Source of the DNA: Chryseobacterium sp. MFBS3-17
GTDB lineage: Bacteria > Bacteroidota > Bacteroidia > Flavobacteriales > Weeksellaceae
DNA: 64,000 nucleotides
Assembly: GCF_020687745.1 (NCBI RefSeq)
Contig: NZ_JAJEWK010000003.1
Location: forward strand, 62,001-126,000
Direction of reading: 5' to 3'
Shown here: piece after piece, positions 9,073-18,216 of the stretch
Layout: every line of letters begins with the position of its first letter
How positions within the stretch are numbered: position 1 is the stretch's first letter
Program-made: the position numbers and the translations under genes
The notes under the pieces: generated by a model
What the model was told of the DNA's origin: nothing
The model's database searches: none
Seen by the model: the letters and a program-made list of their open reading frames with translations, nothing else

Positions 9073-10080
9073 ATGTTTACTCCTGCTGAAATTTCAGAAA
9101 TTCAAAATCTTGTGGTGCCCGGGAAAAAAATTGTGATCATCACCCATTATAATCCGGATGGAGATGCCATAGGTTCCAGTCTGGGACTCAAACATTTTCT
9201 GAAGCAAAAAGGCGTGGAGGCAGAGGTGATTGTACCGAACGATTTCCCGAAATTCCTGAAGTGGATGCCGGAGGCAAAGCAAATCATCATTGCAGATTAT
9301 AAAAGAAAACAGGCGGGCGAAGCCATTTACCATGCCGATGTCATTTTTGTGCTGGATTTCAATGCGTCTCACCGTGCCGGAAATCTGGTAGGTCCCTGGA
9401 TTGAAAAAGCCAAAGCGGTGAAAATCCTCATTGACCATCATCAGCAGCCGGATGATTTTGATTTCGTGTATTCAGATGTTACCGTGCCGGCCACCTGCCA
9501 GATGGTGTATCATTTTATTGAGACTTTGCAGGAGGAGCATCTGGTGAATACAGATGTGGCACAATGCCTTTACACCGGCATCATGACCGATACCGGCGGT
9601 TTCCGTTTCCGCTCTACCAGTGCTGCCACACACAGAATTGTAGCAAATCTTATAGAAAAAGGTGCAGACCCCGCCACCATCACCTCTAATACCTGGGATA
9701 CCAATACCGTCTCCAGATTGTATCTTCTGTCTCTGATTCTGGGTAGAATAGAAGTAGTGAAAGACGGCAAAGTGGCCATTCTCTGGCTGAAACGTAAGGA
9801 ATTGCAGGAATTCGGATTCCAGAAAGGGGATACCGAAGGTTTTGTAAATTACGGTCTCAGCATCATGGGAACGCAGGTTTCGGCGTTTTTCATGGAGGAT
9901 TTGTATGAAGATTTCATTAAAATTTCTTTCCGGTCAAAAGATCAGGTAGATGTGAACCAATTCTCGCGGAAATACTTTCATGGCGGTGGACACATCAATG
10001 CAGCAGGCGGAAAGTACTACAAATCCATTGAGGAAACCATCGAAGATTTTAAAGAAAAAATTGAGGCCGAAGATTTTTAA
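9073..10080 (+). CDS. nrnA: Bifunctional oligoribonuclease/pAp phosphatase, DHH family
   Basis: 335 aa. DHH domain motifs: NPDGDAIGSSL near residue 28, DFNASHRAGNL near 95, IDHHQQPDDF near 120 and MTDTGGFRF near 175. The DHHA1 domain ends with GGGHINAAGG near residue 310. NrnA-type enzymes degrade short oligoribonucleotides and dephosphorylate 3'-phosphoadenosine 5'-phosphate. Upstream TATCTTTG (9048-9055) is a likely -7 box. Its stop overlaps the stop of the convergent lipoprotein gene by 4 nt. Confidence 0.92.
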   Translation: MFTPAEISEIQNLVVPGKKIVIITHYNPDGDAIGSSLGLKHFLKQKGVEAEVIVPNDFPKFLKWMPEAKQIIIADYKRKQAGEAIYHADVIFVLDFNASHRAGNLVGPWIEKAKAVKILIDHHQQPDDFDFVYSDVTVPATCQMVYHFIETLQEEHLVNTDVAQCLYTGIMTDTGGFRFRSTSAATHRIVANLIEKGADPATITSNTWDTNTVSRLYLLSLILGRIEVVKDGKVAILWLKRKELQEFGFQKGDTEGFVNYGLSIMGTQVSAFFMEDLYEDFIKISFRSKDQVDVNQFSRKYFHGGGHINAAGGKYYKSIEETIEDFKEKIEAEDF

Positions 10081-10922
10081 GGTTCATCGCATTCCACAGT
10101 TTCCACGCGGGTAAAAAGTGCTTCAAACTTACGGTTCATCGCTTCATCCCGGCTTGCTCGCTTTATTTGGTCATTGGCGCAGTTGCCCCACCCAAAAGTG
10201 ATGAGGTTAATGTAAGCGTAATCCAGATATGCTGTGCTCTGGCTCTCCGCTCTGAAATTCTGCATCAGGCGTTCCGGGTCTGCATTATTCAGACCTTGAG
10301 ACTGCACGTGGGTTTCCCACACTTTCAGCAGATGTTCTTTGCCACCGGTAAGCGCATCTGCATACTCTGCACATTGTGTATTGAAGCGGGAAGTTTTCAG
10401 AATTTCAGGCCGGGTAAAGGCCTTTGCTTCTGTAGATACCAATTCATAGTAGTCTTCCAGTTCCTGCAGGTCGGTTTTGTGAATAGTGTGCCAGTAAGGA
10501 TCCTTTGGAAGTGTAAGACCGGTCAGCTTTTTGCGGGCTTCCTGGTACTGTTTGCTGATTCTGTTCAGATAATTGTCTTTTTCCTCCCGGATTTGATGAA
10601 GATTGCGAAGATGAAATACGCCCGGCGACTCTATACTTCCTGAATGATCGCGCCAAAGGGTAAAAGCGCCCTCTATTTCTTGCAGGGATATGTTTTCGGG
10701 ATGGTAATAGCCTTTGTATTGGCACAGCTCATCTGTATAACTGAAGATTTGCAGACTTGTTGCGGCTGTTTGTTGAGAAGTGGAATCGGGCAGCAAAGTG
10801 TCATAGTGATGCTCTTTGCCATACACTTCTTCCACGGCAATATCAGCGACCTGTTCAGCAGGTTTTTTGCAAGCGGTGAGCGTGGCTATGCAGAGTACAA
10901 TTGTGATGTATCTCAACGTCAA
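10077..10922 (-). CDS. Lipoprotein of unknown function
   Basis: 281 aa with a lipoprotein signal MTLRYITIVLCIATLTACKK (Cys near residue 18). The mature region is hydrophilic and probably mostly helical, with conserved-looking cysteines in DELCQYKGYY, NTQCAEYADAL and GWGNCANDQI. I do not recognise the family. The stop codon shares bases with the stop of nrnA on the other strand, so the genes are convergent without a terminator between them. Confidence 0.7.
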   Translation of the reverse strand: MTLRYITIVLCIATLTACKKPAEQVADIAVEEVYGKEHHYDTLLPDSTSQQTAATSLQIFSYTDELCQYKGYYHPENISLQEIEGAFTLWRDHSGSIESPGVFHLRNLHQIREEKDNYLNRISKQYQEARKKLTGLTLPKDPYWHTIHKTDLQELEDYYELVSTEAKAFTRPEILKTSRFNTQCAEYADALTGGKEHLLKVWETHVQSQGLNNADPERLMQNFRAESQSTAYLDYAYINLITFGWGNCANDQIKRASRDEAMNRKFEALFTRVETVECDEP

Positions 10923-10950
10923 TGTTTTAAATTATTAAACAGGATTCAGT

Positions 10951-11733
10951 CTAAAATATGAGATGCTTCGGCAGGTTGTGGAGCAGCTCGGTATTCACAA
11001 TGGCAGCGCAGATTTCCGGTTTTTCCCACTGCCCGTTGTGTCCGCAGTCCAGCAGATAGCTTTTGATATTGGTGCGATCCGGAAGCTGTTTCAGCATCAG
11101 ATCTGTTTTCACAGCGTTATCATGCTTTCCGGCAATCACCAGAATTTTTCCTTCAAAGTTTTGCATCACGGATTCCTTTCCGGTTCTCTCTGTCATGCCC
11201 TTCACTGCGGCCAGTACACCGTCGGTATCCGTAGAAAGTGCAATTTCTTTGGCCAGTTCTATTTTGCCTTCCAGAATGTCTTTTTCATTGGCATTAAACA
11301 GATTGGGAATTCCTGCCTTTACATAATTGGGATAGGCCTCCTTTATGATTCTGAAACTCTTGCGGCGCTGTTCTTTTTTTTCTTCATCATCCGGCAGGAA
11401 ACTGGAGAAAAAGAGGGTTAATGATTTCAGGGAATCGGCAAACTGACCGGCGAAAGCCAGTGAGGTATAGCCGCCCATAGAGTGGCCCAGCAAGTGAAAC
11501 TGGGGTAAATTTAAATGTGTGGTCACTTTTTGTACTTCCCCAGCCATCAGCTCCATGGTGTGAATTTCGCCATACATTCCGGATTTTCCGTGGCCGGGCA
11601 AATCAATTTTAATGAGGGAGAAATTGTCTGCCAGGTACTTTTCCATGTCACTCCAGATGGTGTTGTTTTCCATAAAGCCGTGCAGCAATACCAGTGGTTC
11701 TTTTCCTTTCCCGGATATTTCGTAGTTCAGCAT
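10951..11733 (-). CDS. Alpha/beta-fold hydrolase
   Basis: 260 aa. The oxyanion region is LLHGFMENNTIWSDM near residue 16 and the nucleophile elbow is GHSMGGYTSLAF (Ser near 86). Asp and His acid/base candidates are in GKHDNAVKTD and DCGHNGQWEKPE. There is no signal peptide, so it is cytoplasmic. The substrate cannot be read from the sequence; it resembles the broad MenH/epoxide-hydrolase-like esterase group. It lies 28 nt upstream of the lipoprotein gene on the same strand. Confidence 0.85.
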   Translation of the reverse strand: MLNYEISGKGKEPLVLLHGFMENNTIWSDMEKYLADNFSLIKIDLPGHGKSGMYGEIHTMELMAGEVQKVTTHLNLPQFHLLGHSMGGYTSLAFAGQFADSLKSLTLFFSSFLPDDEEKKEQRRKSFRIIKEAYPNYVKAGIPNLFNANEKDILEGKIELAKEIALSTDTDGVLAAVKGMTERTGKESVMQNFEGKILVIAGKHDNAVKTDLMLKQLPDRTNIKSYLLDCGHNGQWEKPEICAAIVNTELLHNLPKHLIF

Positions 11734-11754
11734 CTTTTCGTTTTTTGGTTGATG

Positions 11755-12291
11755 TTAAAAATAAATGTCAATATAATCCGTAAGTCCGTCACAATGTTCC
11801 ATATTCTGAAGCCGCCAGTACTGTCTTTTCCCGGTAGCAAGAAAGGTCTGCACGCCGGTACGGATGCATGGTTCTTCACCCATCGCTTTATGTTCTATAG
11901 TTCCTTCAAAGTCCAGTTGAATATCAGAAACCTGGGTGATTTCGCCTTCAACTTTCAGGTAGTCGGTACCTTTAATTTGTTTGCCGGAAACTTTGTAGCG
12001 GTTTCCTTCTGTTTTAATGAAGTTTATGCTGCCCCATTTTTCCCAGTCTATCCATTGCAGCGTAAGACCGTGTGTTCCGCTCAGGTCTTTCAGGGTGCTG
12101 CCGGGCGCTGTGTAAAGTTGCTCTTCTGCTACGGGTTGTGGTTCTGCTGTTTGCAGGTTGGTGGAGTCCACTGTTTGTGATAATCCTACGGAGTCGGCGT
12201 GTTTTTCCTGAGCGATTTCTGTAATTCCGGTTTCCTTTGGATTACAGGAACAGATCATCAGTGCAGAAGATAAAAGGAGCAGTAGCTTCAT
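11755..12291 (-). CDS. Lipoprotein, paralogue of the next gene
   Basis: 178 aa from ATG 12291, chosen because it gives a lipoprotein signal MKLLLLLSSALMICSC; the frame is open further upstream. The C-terminal 100 residues (GSINFIKTEGNRYKVSG..., YWRLQNM, DYIDIYF) align clearly with the neighbouring lipoprotein at 12359-12859 (GTVNFVKTGRDEYEVSG..., YWRLQNK, EYIDIHF). It was probably made by tandem duplication. Function unknown; likely periplasmic-facing and membrane anchored. Confidence 0.7.
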   Translation of the reverse strand: MKLLLLLSSALMICSCNPKETGITEIAQEKHADSVGLSQTVDSTNLQTAEPQPVAEEQLYTAPGSTLKDLSGTHGLTLQWIDWEKWGSINFIKTEGNRYKVSGKQIKGTDYLKVEGEITQVSDIQLDFEGTIEHKAMGEEPCIRTGVQTFLATGKRQYWRLQNMEHCDGLTDYIDIYF

Positions 12292-12358
12292 TTGGGTCGG
12301 TTTTGGTGTGTTATGGTCAACAAATATTGTGCAAACCATAGGTTGCCACCGTGTGTTT

Positions 12359-12859
12359 TTAAAAATGAATGTCAATATATTCCACGAACCCGTCAGCGCC
12401 TATTTTATTCTGCAGTCTCCAGTACGGTCCGGTTTTTTCGTCTTTAAAAGAGGTTTTTTTGGTGCGGTTAAAAGATTTTCCGTTAATGGTCTGCTTGATT
12501 TTACCTTCAAAATTCAGATACTTCTCGGTCACCAGTTCGATATTTCCGTTAATCTGAAGTTTGTTTTTTCCACTGCTGATGCTGCCGGAAACTTCATATT
12601 CATCCCGTCCTGTCTTTACGAAATTCACCGTTCCCGATCCGCTGATTTCACTATGTGTAATTTTATGAGAGCCACTGAGATTTCGGTAGATATTTTTATT
12701 GTTCAGCGCGCGGATGCTGTCGTTATAGGCCATGCGGGATGCATTAATGGAATCAATAATGCGCAGGGTGTCCTGCAAGCGCTGAGTTTCGTATTTTTCT
12801 GCATTTTTATTACACGAGGCCAGAGCCAGAACTGCTATGATCAGTGGAATTTTCTTCAT
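12359..12859 (-). CDS. Lipoprotein, paralogue of the previous gene
   Basis: 166 aa from ATG 12859, with signal MKKIPLIIAVLALASCNK. After a short helical spacer a beta-rich domain of about 110 residues follows that is shared with the 11755-12291 gene. The shared C-terminal pattern is Y-W-R-L-Q-N then a final Y-I-D-I-x-F. Both genes lie head to tail on the minus strand with 67 nt between them. Function unknown. Confidence 0.7.
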   Translation of the reverse strand: MKKIPLIIAVLALASCNKNAEKYETQRLQDTLRIIDSINASRMAYNDSIRALNNKNIYRNLSGSHKITHSEISGSGTVNFVKTGRDEYEVSGSISSGKNKLQINGNIELVTEKYLNFEGKIKQTINGKSFNRTKKTSFKDEKTGPYWRLQNKIGADGFVEYIDIHF

Positions 12860-13015
12860 GAAAGAGTATTTTTCCAAATGTATGAATTTTACTGAGTTTA
12901 ATGCTTAAAAACGAGGTCCGCAGGCAAAATTTAATGAAAGGATGGGGAGTGGATTCAGTGAAGTGATATCCCGGATTGTGCCAAAGATTGTATCTTTAAC
13001 CCTTCAATCTTAAAC

Positions 13016-13369
13016 ATGAAAAGAATAGTATTCATCATTATTACAGGTGCGCTGCTCGGGCTGCAGTCCTGTACGGTAACAACTGCAGGAAAGGTCTCCA
13101 CCGTAAAAGAACAGTTGGAAAATGGCGCTTTTCTGGTAGATGTGCGCACACCGGAAGAGTTTGAGGAGGGCTCTGTAAATGGAGCTGTGAATATTCCGCT
13201 TTCGGAAATTGAGTCCCGCATTGCTGAATTTCAGGATAAGCCTTCGGTCATCGTTTTTTGCCGCAGCGGAATCCGGGCAGGCGAGGCAAAGCAGATTCTG
13301 GAAGAAAACGGGATCAGTAATGTGACCAATGGAGTCAATACCGAAAATATTGAAAAAGAACTCCGGTAA
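13016..13369 (+). CDS. Rhodanese-domain lipoprotein
   Basis: 117 aa. A lipoprotein signal (MKRIVFIIITGALLGLQSC) is followed by one complete rhodanese domain: LVDVRTPEEFEEGSVNGAVNIP, then the active-site loop FCRSGIRAGEA with the catalytic Cys in CRSGIR. It would act as a membrane-anchored periplasmic sulfurtransferase or thiol carrier. It is convergent with dsbD, another envelope thiol protein, but not in its operon. Confidence 0.87.
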   Translation: MKRIVFIIITGALLGLQSCTVTTAGKVSTVKEQLENGAFLVDVRTPEEFEEGSVNGAVNIPLSEIESRIAEFQDKPSVIVFCRSGIRAGEAKQILEENGISNVTNGVNTENIEKELR

Positions 13370-13396
13370 TCTACAGACTGCCGGAGCTCTGAATTT

Positions 13397-15475
13397 TTAA
13401 TAGGAATTTTTATAATAATTAATGCCGCATTGCAGGAATTTTTTGAAGACTTCCTTGTCACTGTTGTATCCTTTAAATGGATGGTTAATTACTTTGCCGT
13501 CTGGCGTTACCAAAACATAAACGGGCTGGGTATTGTCATTAAAATTCACCTGCTGAAAAAGACTCCAGCGGTCGCCGATGGTTTTAATTCTCTTCATTTG
13601 CCCGTTACCCATATCAATACGGGTTTGCTGCTCCTCCGGCAGTTCTTCCTTATCATCCACATACAGGGAAGTCAGAATCACATCATTTTGTAAAATAGGG
13701 AGAATGTCCGGCTCGCTCCAAACAAATTCTTCCATTTTCCGGCAGTTTTCACAGCCATAACCGGTAAAGTCTATCAGAATCGGTTTGTTTTCCCGCTGTG
13801 CCGTTTGTACAGCTTCAAAATAGTCGTGCTCCGGTTTCATGCCCAGAATGCCGTCTTCCACATCATGAAAATAACTCACATTCAGCGGGGGCAGAATCCC
13901 GGAAAGCATCTGTAATTTTGGCCGCTCTCCCGGAATCAGTCCCTGAACCAGATACACCAGAAAACCGATGCTCAGGAGGCCTACTGCTTTTCTGCCGGTA
14001 GAAATTTTAGCTTTTTTATCGTCATGCGGAAAGCGGATGAGACCAAATAAATAGAGAATAATCCCGATGGTGATGATGATCCACAACACAATGAATAATT
14101 CGCGCTTCAGCAGGAAGGTTTTGGATACCAGATCTGCTTTGGACAGGAATTTTAACGCCAGTCCCAATTCTACAAACCCCAGAAATACTTTTACGGTATT
14201 CATCCATCCTCCGGATTTTGGCAAACTTTGCAGCGCCTGAGGGAATAATGCCAGAATTCCGAATACGATAGCCCATGCCAGACCAAATCCGGCCAGGGCG
14301 AAGGTGAGCAGCATAGGTACATTTGCAGAACCGGTCACCGCACTTCCCAGTAAGGAGCCCAATATAGGTCCAGTACAGGAAAATGATACGATGACCAGCG
14401 TCAGTGCCATGAAAAATATCCCGATCAGTCCCCCGGCTTCCTCTGCCTTGGATGATCTGTTGGCAATGGAACTGGGCAGAGTAATATCAAAATATCCGAA
14501 GAAACTGAATGCAAAAATCATAAATACGGCAAAGAAAAAGAGATTCAGTCCCACCGACGTGGAAATCTGATTGAAGATGTTTCCCGCAATACCGTCTATC
14601 AGATGAAATGGAATGCTCAGTGCGGTAAAAATCGCAAAGATGAAAAACCCGTAGGTCATGGCATCACGGATTCCCCGGGATTTGTTTTTATTCCCTTTGG
14701 TAAAGAATGAAACGGTGAGCGGAATCATAGGGAACACGCATGGGGTAAGTAATGCAATCATTCCCCCCAGAAATCCCAGAATGAGATAGGTGAGGTAGTT
14801 TTCATCATTCTGTTGCTTGGTTTCGCCACAGTCGGTCAGCGGATTCTGATAATCCAGGCTGCTGATTTTCAGTTCCTTTGGGTCCAGTGCGGTAGCAGAT
14901 ACAGGGTCTTTTGTATTTGCTGCTGCTTCCGGGGTTTCAGAATCAGCCACAATCGTGTTTTCAGCGGTCTGTTCCGGTTCATCCACAGTAGCTGTGGTGG
15001 CCGCAGCGGCCGGATCTCCGGGAATGGTTTTTTCAAATTCAATGGTATTCGGTGCCAGACAAACCCTGTCGTCACAAGTCTGGTATGTAAATTCTGCCAT
15101 AATGGTGGCAGGTCTTGCGGGAGTTTTCAGCCGGAATTTTTGTTTGAATTTGGCGGAATTGGAATAATATACAATCTGAGCACCAAATGCTTCAGAAAAT
15201 TCATCATGTTTCTTTCCAACCTCCACTGTACCGCCAATCAGTTCTATGCCTTCTTTTGAAGTGATGATGAGCTCGGTGGGAATCCCGCTGTCGGGCGGCA
15301 GGTCTTTGGAGTAAATGTGCCAGCCGCTTTCCATTTTGGCTGTGATTACAGCTTCATACTGGTTTTCACCCACAGGTAAAACTTCATAAGTGAGTTTTAC
15401 GGGATTTTTAATTTGTGCAGACAGTCCCTGAAAAAGGAACAGTAATATGAGGACTAAATAATTTCTAAACTTCAT
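13397..15475 (-). CDS. dsbD: Thiol:disulfide interchange protein DsbD
   Basis: 692 aa from ATG 15475; an ATG 9 nt upstream would also work. Order: signal peptide; N-terminal DsbD-alpha-like domain with the cysteine pair CDDRVC; an Ala/Thr/Glu-rich linker; a CcdA-like membrane domain with LTPCVFPMIP and SFSCTGPILGS, each carrying one redox cysteine; and a C-terminal thioredoxin domain with CENC near residues 575-578. All three cysteine pairs are present, so the complete relay moving electrons from cytoplasmic thioredoxin to periplasmic disulfides should work. The CENC motif differs from the more usual CVAC. Confidence 0.92.
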   Translation of the reverse strand: MKFRNYLVLILLFLFQGLSAQIKNPVKLTYEVLPVGENQYEAVITAKMESGWHIYSKDLPPDSGIPTELIITSKEGIELIGGTVEVGKKHDEFSEAFGAQIVYYSNSAKFKQKFRLKTPARPATIMAEFTYQTCDDRVCLAPNTIEFEKTIPGDPAAAATTATVDEPEQTAENTIVADSETPEAAANTKDPVSATALDPKELKISSLDYQNPLTDCGETKQQNDENYLTYLILGFLGGMIALLTPCVFPMIPLTVSFFTKGNKNKSRGIRDAMTYGFFIFAIFTALSIPFHLIDGIAGNIFNQISTSVGLNLFFFAVFMIFAFSFFGYFDITLPSSIANRSSKAEEAGGLIGIFFMALTLVIVSFSCTGPILGSLLGSAVTGSANVPMLLTFALAGFGLAWAIVFGILALFPQALQSLPKSGGWMNTVKVFLGFVELGLALKFLSKADLVSKTFLLKRELFIVLWIIITIGIILYLFGLIRFPHDDKKAKISTGRKAVGLLSIGFLVYLVQGLIPGERPKLQMLSGILPPLNVSYFHDVEDGILGMKPEHDYFEAVQTAQRENKPILIDFTGYGCENCRKMEEFVWSEPDILPILQNDVILTSLYVDDKEELPEEQQTRIDMGNGQMKRIKTIGDRWSLFQQVNFNDNTQPVYVLVTPDGKVINHPFKGYNSDKEVFKKFLQCGINYYKNSY

Positions 15476-15562
15476 TCTGATCATATTGCAAAACCGGATT
15501 TTTTCATGAGCCGGCTTTAAATTTTTTGTCAATTTTCAATCTGCTAAAATAAGGATTAAGAT

Positions 15563-16495
15563 TTACTTACCAAGTTTCTTCTGACAGATAATATCTTTCT
15601 TCGTGATTTGAATTTCATGACTCTTGCTCCTGAAAAATTTACCATTTTCAGCGTGGATCACTTTTTCAGTTTCCTGGCCGGTAAATCCCAGGCTGCGTAT
15701 TATTTCACGAATCAGGAACGGATCTGATGCCAGCAGTCTTTGTTTGTCAAGGATGAATTTTTCACCCAGATTTTCTTTCAGGATTTCCCCGTACAGTGCA
15801 CGCACATTTCTTTGAATAAAGTCATCGGCTTCATGCAGATTCCGGATAGAGTGGGAGAACTGCACCAGGAAATCCGGCACAATTTCCTGCAGTACAGGAA
15901 CGGCTTTATTCCGGAATGCATTGCGCAGATAGTCGTTTTTCTGATTACTCAGATCTTCGCGAAACTGGATGTTTTCCGTTTCCGCATAAGCATAAATTTC
16001 TTTCTTTGAAGAAGAAAGCAGCGGTCTCAGAATATGGTTGTCCTGCGCCGGGATGCCGCTGAGTCCCGCAATACCCGAGCCTCTGGAAAGATTGATCAAA
16101 AATGTTTCCAGTTCATCATTCAGGTGATGCGCAGTCACCAGAAAATCAATCCCTTCTGCTGCCATAATCTTCCGGAAAAAATCATACCGGAGATGGCGTG
16201 CCCATAGCTGTATGGACTTTCCGGCTGGTTTTTCCTCATCAGATACGGTGTACAGGTGAAACGGGATCTGATTTAGGCTGCAAAAATCTTCTGTAAGTTG
16301 CCGGTCTGCCTCAGAATCATCATCCCGCATACGGTAGTTGATGTGTGCTGCCTGAAAATGAAGTCCGCACTTCAAAAATAAATCGGCCAGAACCATAGAA
16401 TCCGGACCACCGCTCACCGCCAGCAGGAATTTTTGCTTTTGAAAATCAGGACAGAGATTTTGGATTTTTTCTCTGAAAGTCACTGTGCTAAGCAT
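15563..16495 (-). CDS. tilS: tRNA(Ile)-lysidine synthase
   Basis: 310 aa. PP-loop SGGPDSMVL near residue 29 and the downstream HINYRMRDDDSEAD motif place it in TilS, which converts C34 of tRNA-Ile(CAU) to lysidine using ATP. It is short: many bacterial TilS have 420-470 aa with a C-terminal tRNA-binding domain. This one ends after the catalytic domain plus a partial second domain, like the compact TilS of some thermophiles. A -7-like TATATTTG (16527-16534, minus) lies upstream. Confidence 0.9.
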   Translation of the reverse strand: MLSTVTFREKIQNLCPDFQKQKFLLAVSGGPDSMVLADLFLKCGLHFQAAHINYRMRDDDSEADRQLTEDFCSLNQIPFHLYTVSDEEKPAGKSIQLWARHLRYDFFRKIMAAEGIDFLVTAHHLNDELETFLINLSRGSGIAGLSGIPAQDNHILRPLLSSSKKEIYAYAETENIQFREDLSNQKNDYLRNAFRNKAVPVLQEIVPDFLVQFSHSIRNLHEADDFIQRNVRALYGEILKENLGEKFILDKQRLLASDPFLIREIIRSLGFTGQETEKVIHAENGKFFRSKSHEIQITKKDIICQKKLGK

Positions 16496-16586
16496 GCTAT
16501 TATGGCTTATTTTAAGGAATATTTAGCAAATATAATTCTATTCTTTAAATTGAAATCAGTAATTTTGACCATATAAATTTTATGAT

Positions 16587-17423
16587 ATGAAAGTATTTAA
16601 ATTAATGGCCATTGGCGCAGTGGCGGTCACCATGACCTCCTGCGTGAGCCAGAAGCAGTATGACGCGCTTAATGAAAATTACAAACAGAGCATTGCCACC
16701 CTGGGCGAGAGACAGAGTGAGATTCAAAGTCTGAAATCTTCCAATGCCGGACTGAGCAGCGAAAACGCCTTGCTGAAAGGTCAAAATGATGCCTTGAAAT
16801 CTTCACTGGATGCTTGTCTGACCAATACCGGACAGGGTTCTGCCAATATTGATAAACTCATCGGCGAGATTAATGCTTCCAATAAATACATCAAACAACT
16901 GATTTCTACCAATTCCAAAAATGACAGCTTGAATCTGGCATTGTCCAACAAACTGAAACGTTCACTGGATAATGTGGCAGATGCAGATGTGGATGTGAAG
17001 GTGCTGAAAGGCGTGGTCATGATTTCATTATCAGACAAAATGCTGTATAAAACAGGGGATTACAACGTACTGCCAGCCGCGGCAGAAGTATTAGGAAAAG
17101 TTGCTCAGGTTATCAATGATTATGACACCTATTCTGTTTTGATTGAAGGAAATACAGATAATGTTCCGTTAAATTCCAACAATCTGCCGAAAGACAACTG
17201 GGATCTTTCTGCACTGCGTGCAACCTCTATGGCTAAAATCCTGCAGATTCAGTTTGGGGTAGATCCGTCCAGAATTACTGCCGGCGGACGTAGTGAGTAT
17301 AATCCTAAGACCACCAATGCATCCGTTTCCGGAAGAGCAGAAAACAGAAGAACTGAAATCATCATTATGCCTAAGCTTGATGAATTCATGAAACTGATGG
17401 ATGTGGCTCCTGTGAAAAACTAA
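16587..17423 (+). CDS. OmpA-family peptidoglycan-binding lipoprotein
   Basis: 278 aa. Lipoprotein signal ending TSC near residue 19; a coiled-coil stretch over about residues 25-120 (repeated Leu/Lys/Asn/Ser, e.g. LKSSNAGLSSENALLKGQN); and a C-terminal OmpA domain with EGNTDNVPL, DLSALRATSMAKIL, GGRSEYNP and GRAENRRTEI. It should tether the outer membrane to peptidoglycan. A possible -7 box TAATTTTG lies at 16560-16567, and a terminator follows. Confidence 0.92.
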   Translation: MKVFKLMAIGAVAVTMTSCVSQKQYDALNENYKQSIATLGERQSEIQSLKSSNAGLSSENALLKGQNDALKSSLDACLTNTGQGSANIDKLIGEINASNKYIKQLISTNSKNDSLNLALSNKLKRSLDNVADADVDVKVLKGVVMISLSDKMLYKTGDYNVLPAAAEVLGKVAQVINDYDTYSVLIEGNTDNVPLNSNNLPKDNWDLSALRATSMAKILQIQFGVDPSRITAGGRSEYNPKTTNASVSGRAENRRTEIIIMPKLDEFMKLMDVAPVKN

Positions 17424-17443
17424 ACATTCATTTCCTCAAAAAT

Positions 17444-17477
17444 ACCTCGCAGATCTTATGTCTGTGAGGTTTTTTGT
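17444..17477 (+). terminator. Terminator after the OmpA lipoprotein gene
   Basis: ACCTCGCAGA (17444-17453) pairs with TCTGTGAGGT (17461-17470) through a 7-nt loop; a T-rich run follows. Confidence 0.75.
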
Positions 17478-17518
17478 TTTAAAATCTTTACATTTGAAGT
17501 GCATTAAACCCTTTTTTA

Positions 17519-18166
17519 ATGAGTTTTTTTGAAGAATTAAGTCCGGAAATGGACCGTTATCTGGAAAATCATGCTTCAGCCGAGCCTGAAATACTGAGAA
17601 GGCTGCGAAAGGAAACCTTTCAGAAAACTACTCAGCCGCATATGATTTCCGGATACCAACAGGGCAGGCTGCTTGCCATTATTTCCAAAATGATACGCCC
17701 GGAGCAGGTTCTGGAAATCGGAACATTTACCGGCTACGCTACATTTTGTCTGGCCGAAGGTTTACAGGAAAACGGCAGAATTACTACACTCGATATCAAC
17801 GAAGGACTGGCCTGGTTGCCGCAGAAATATTTTGCCGAAAGTGAATTTTCAGAGCAGATTGATTTCCGGTTGCAGGATGCCGCAACGTTTTTGCAGAATA
17901 CCGATGCTGTTTTCGATCTTGTTTTTATTGATGCTGATAAAGAAAATTATGTGGAATATTTCAAACTCATCAAACCCCGGTTGAAATCCGGTTCGGTAGT
18001 CATGTTTGATAATGTGCTCTGGTACGGCAAAGTTTTGGAAGAGCAGCCCAAACAGAAATCCACACAAAAAATTAAAGAACTGAATGGTCTGGCCGCACGG
18101 GATGAAGATTTTGAAAATCTTATTTTACCTTTGCGGGACGGGATCAATCTGCTCAGAAAAAAATAA
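17519..18166 (+). CDS. SAM-dependent O-methyltransferase
   Basis: 215 aa. Motif I VLEIGTFTGYATFCLAEGL near residue 61, then FDLVFIDADKENYVEYF and SGSVVMFDNVLWYGKV, the pattern of the caffeoyl-CoA/catechol O-methyltransferase family (metal-dependent; the Asp residues in DADKENY and DNVLW are the usual ligands). The bacterial substrate is not predictable. It is the first gene of a possible plus-strand run with the NlpC/P60 gene 50 nt downstream. Confidence 0.88.
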   Translation: MSFFEELSPEMDRYLENHASAEPEILRRLRKETFQKTTQPHMISGYQQGRLLAIISKMIRPEQVLEIGTFTGYATFCLAEGLQENGRITTLDINEGLAWLPQKYFAESEFSEQIDFRLQDAATFLQNTDAVFDLVFIDADKENYVEYFKLIKPRLKSGSVVMFDNVLWYGKVLEEQPKQKSTQKIKELNGLAARDEDFENLILPLRDGINLLRKK

Positions 18167-18216
18167 TGAGTACCTGAAATTCCGGTGCACGCCGGTGAAT
18201 TATAAAGTTTTGTAGA

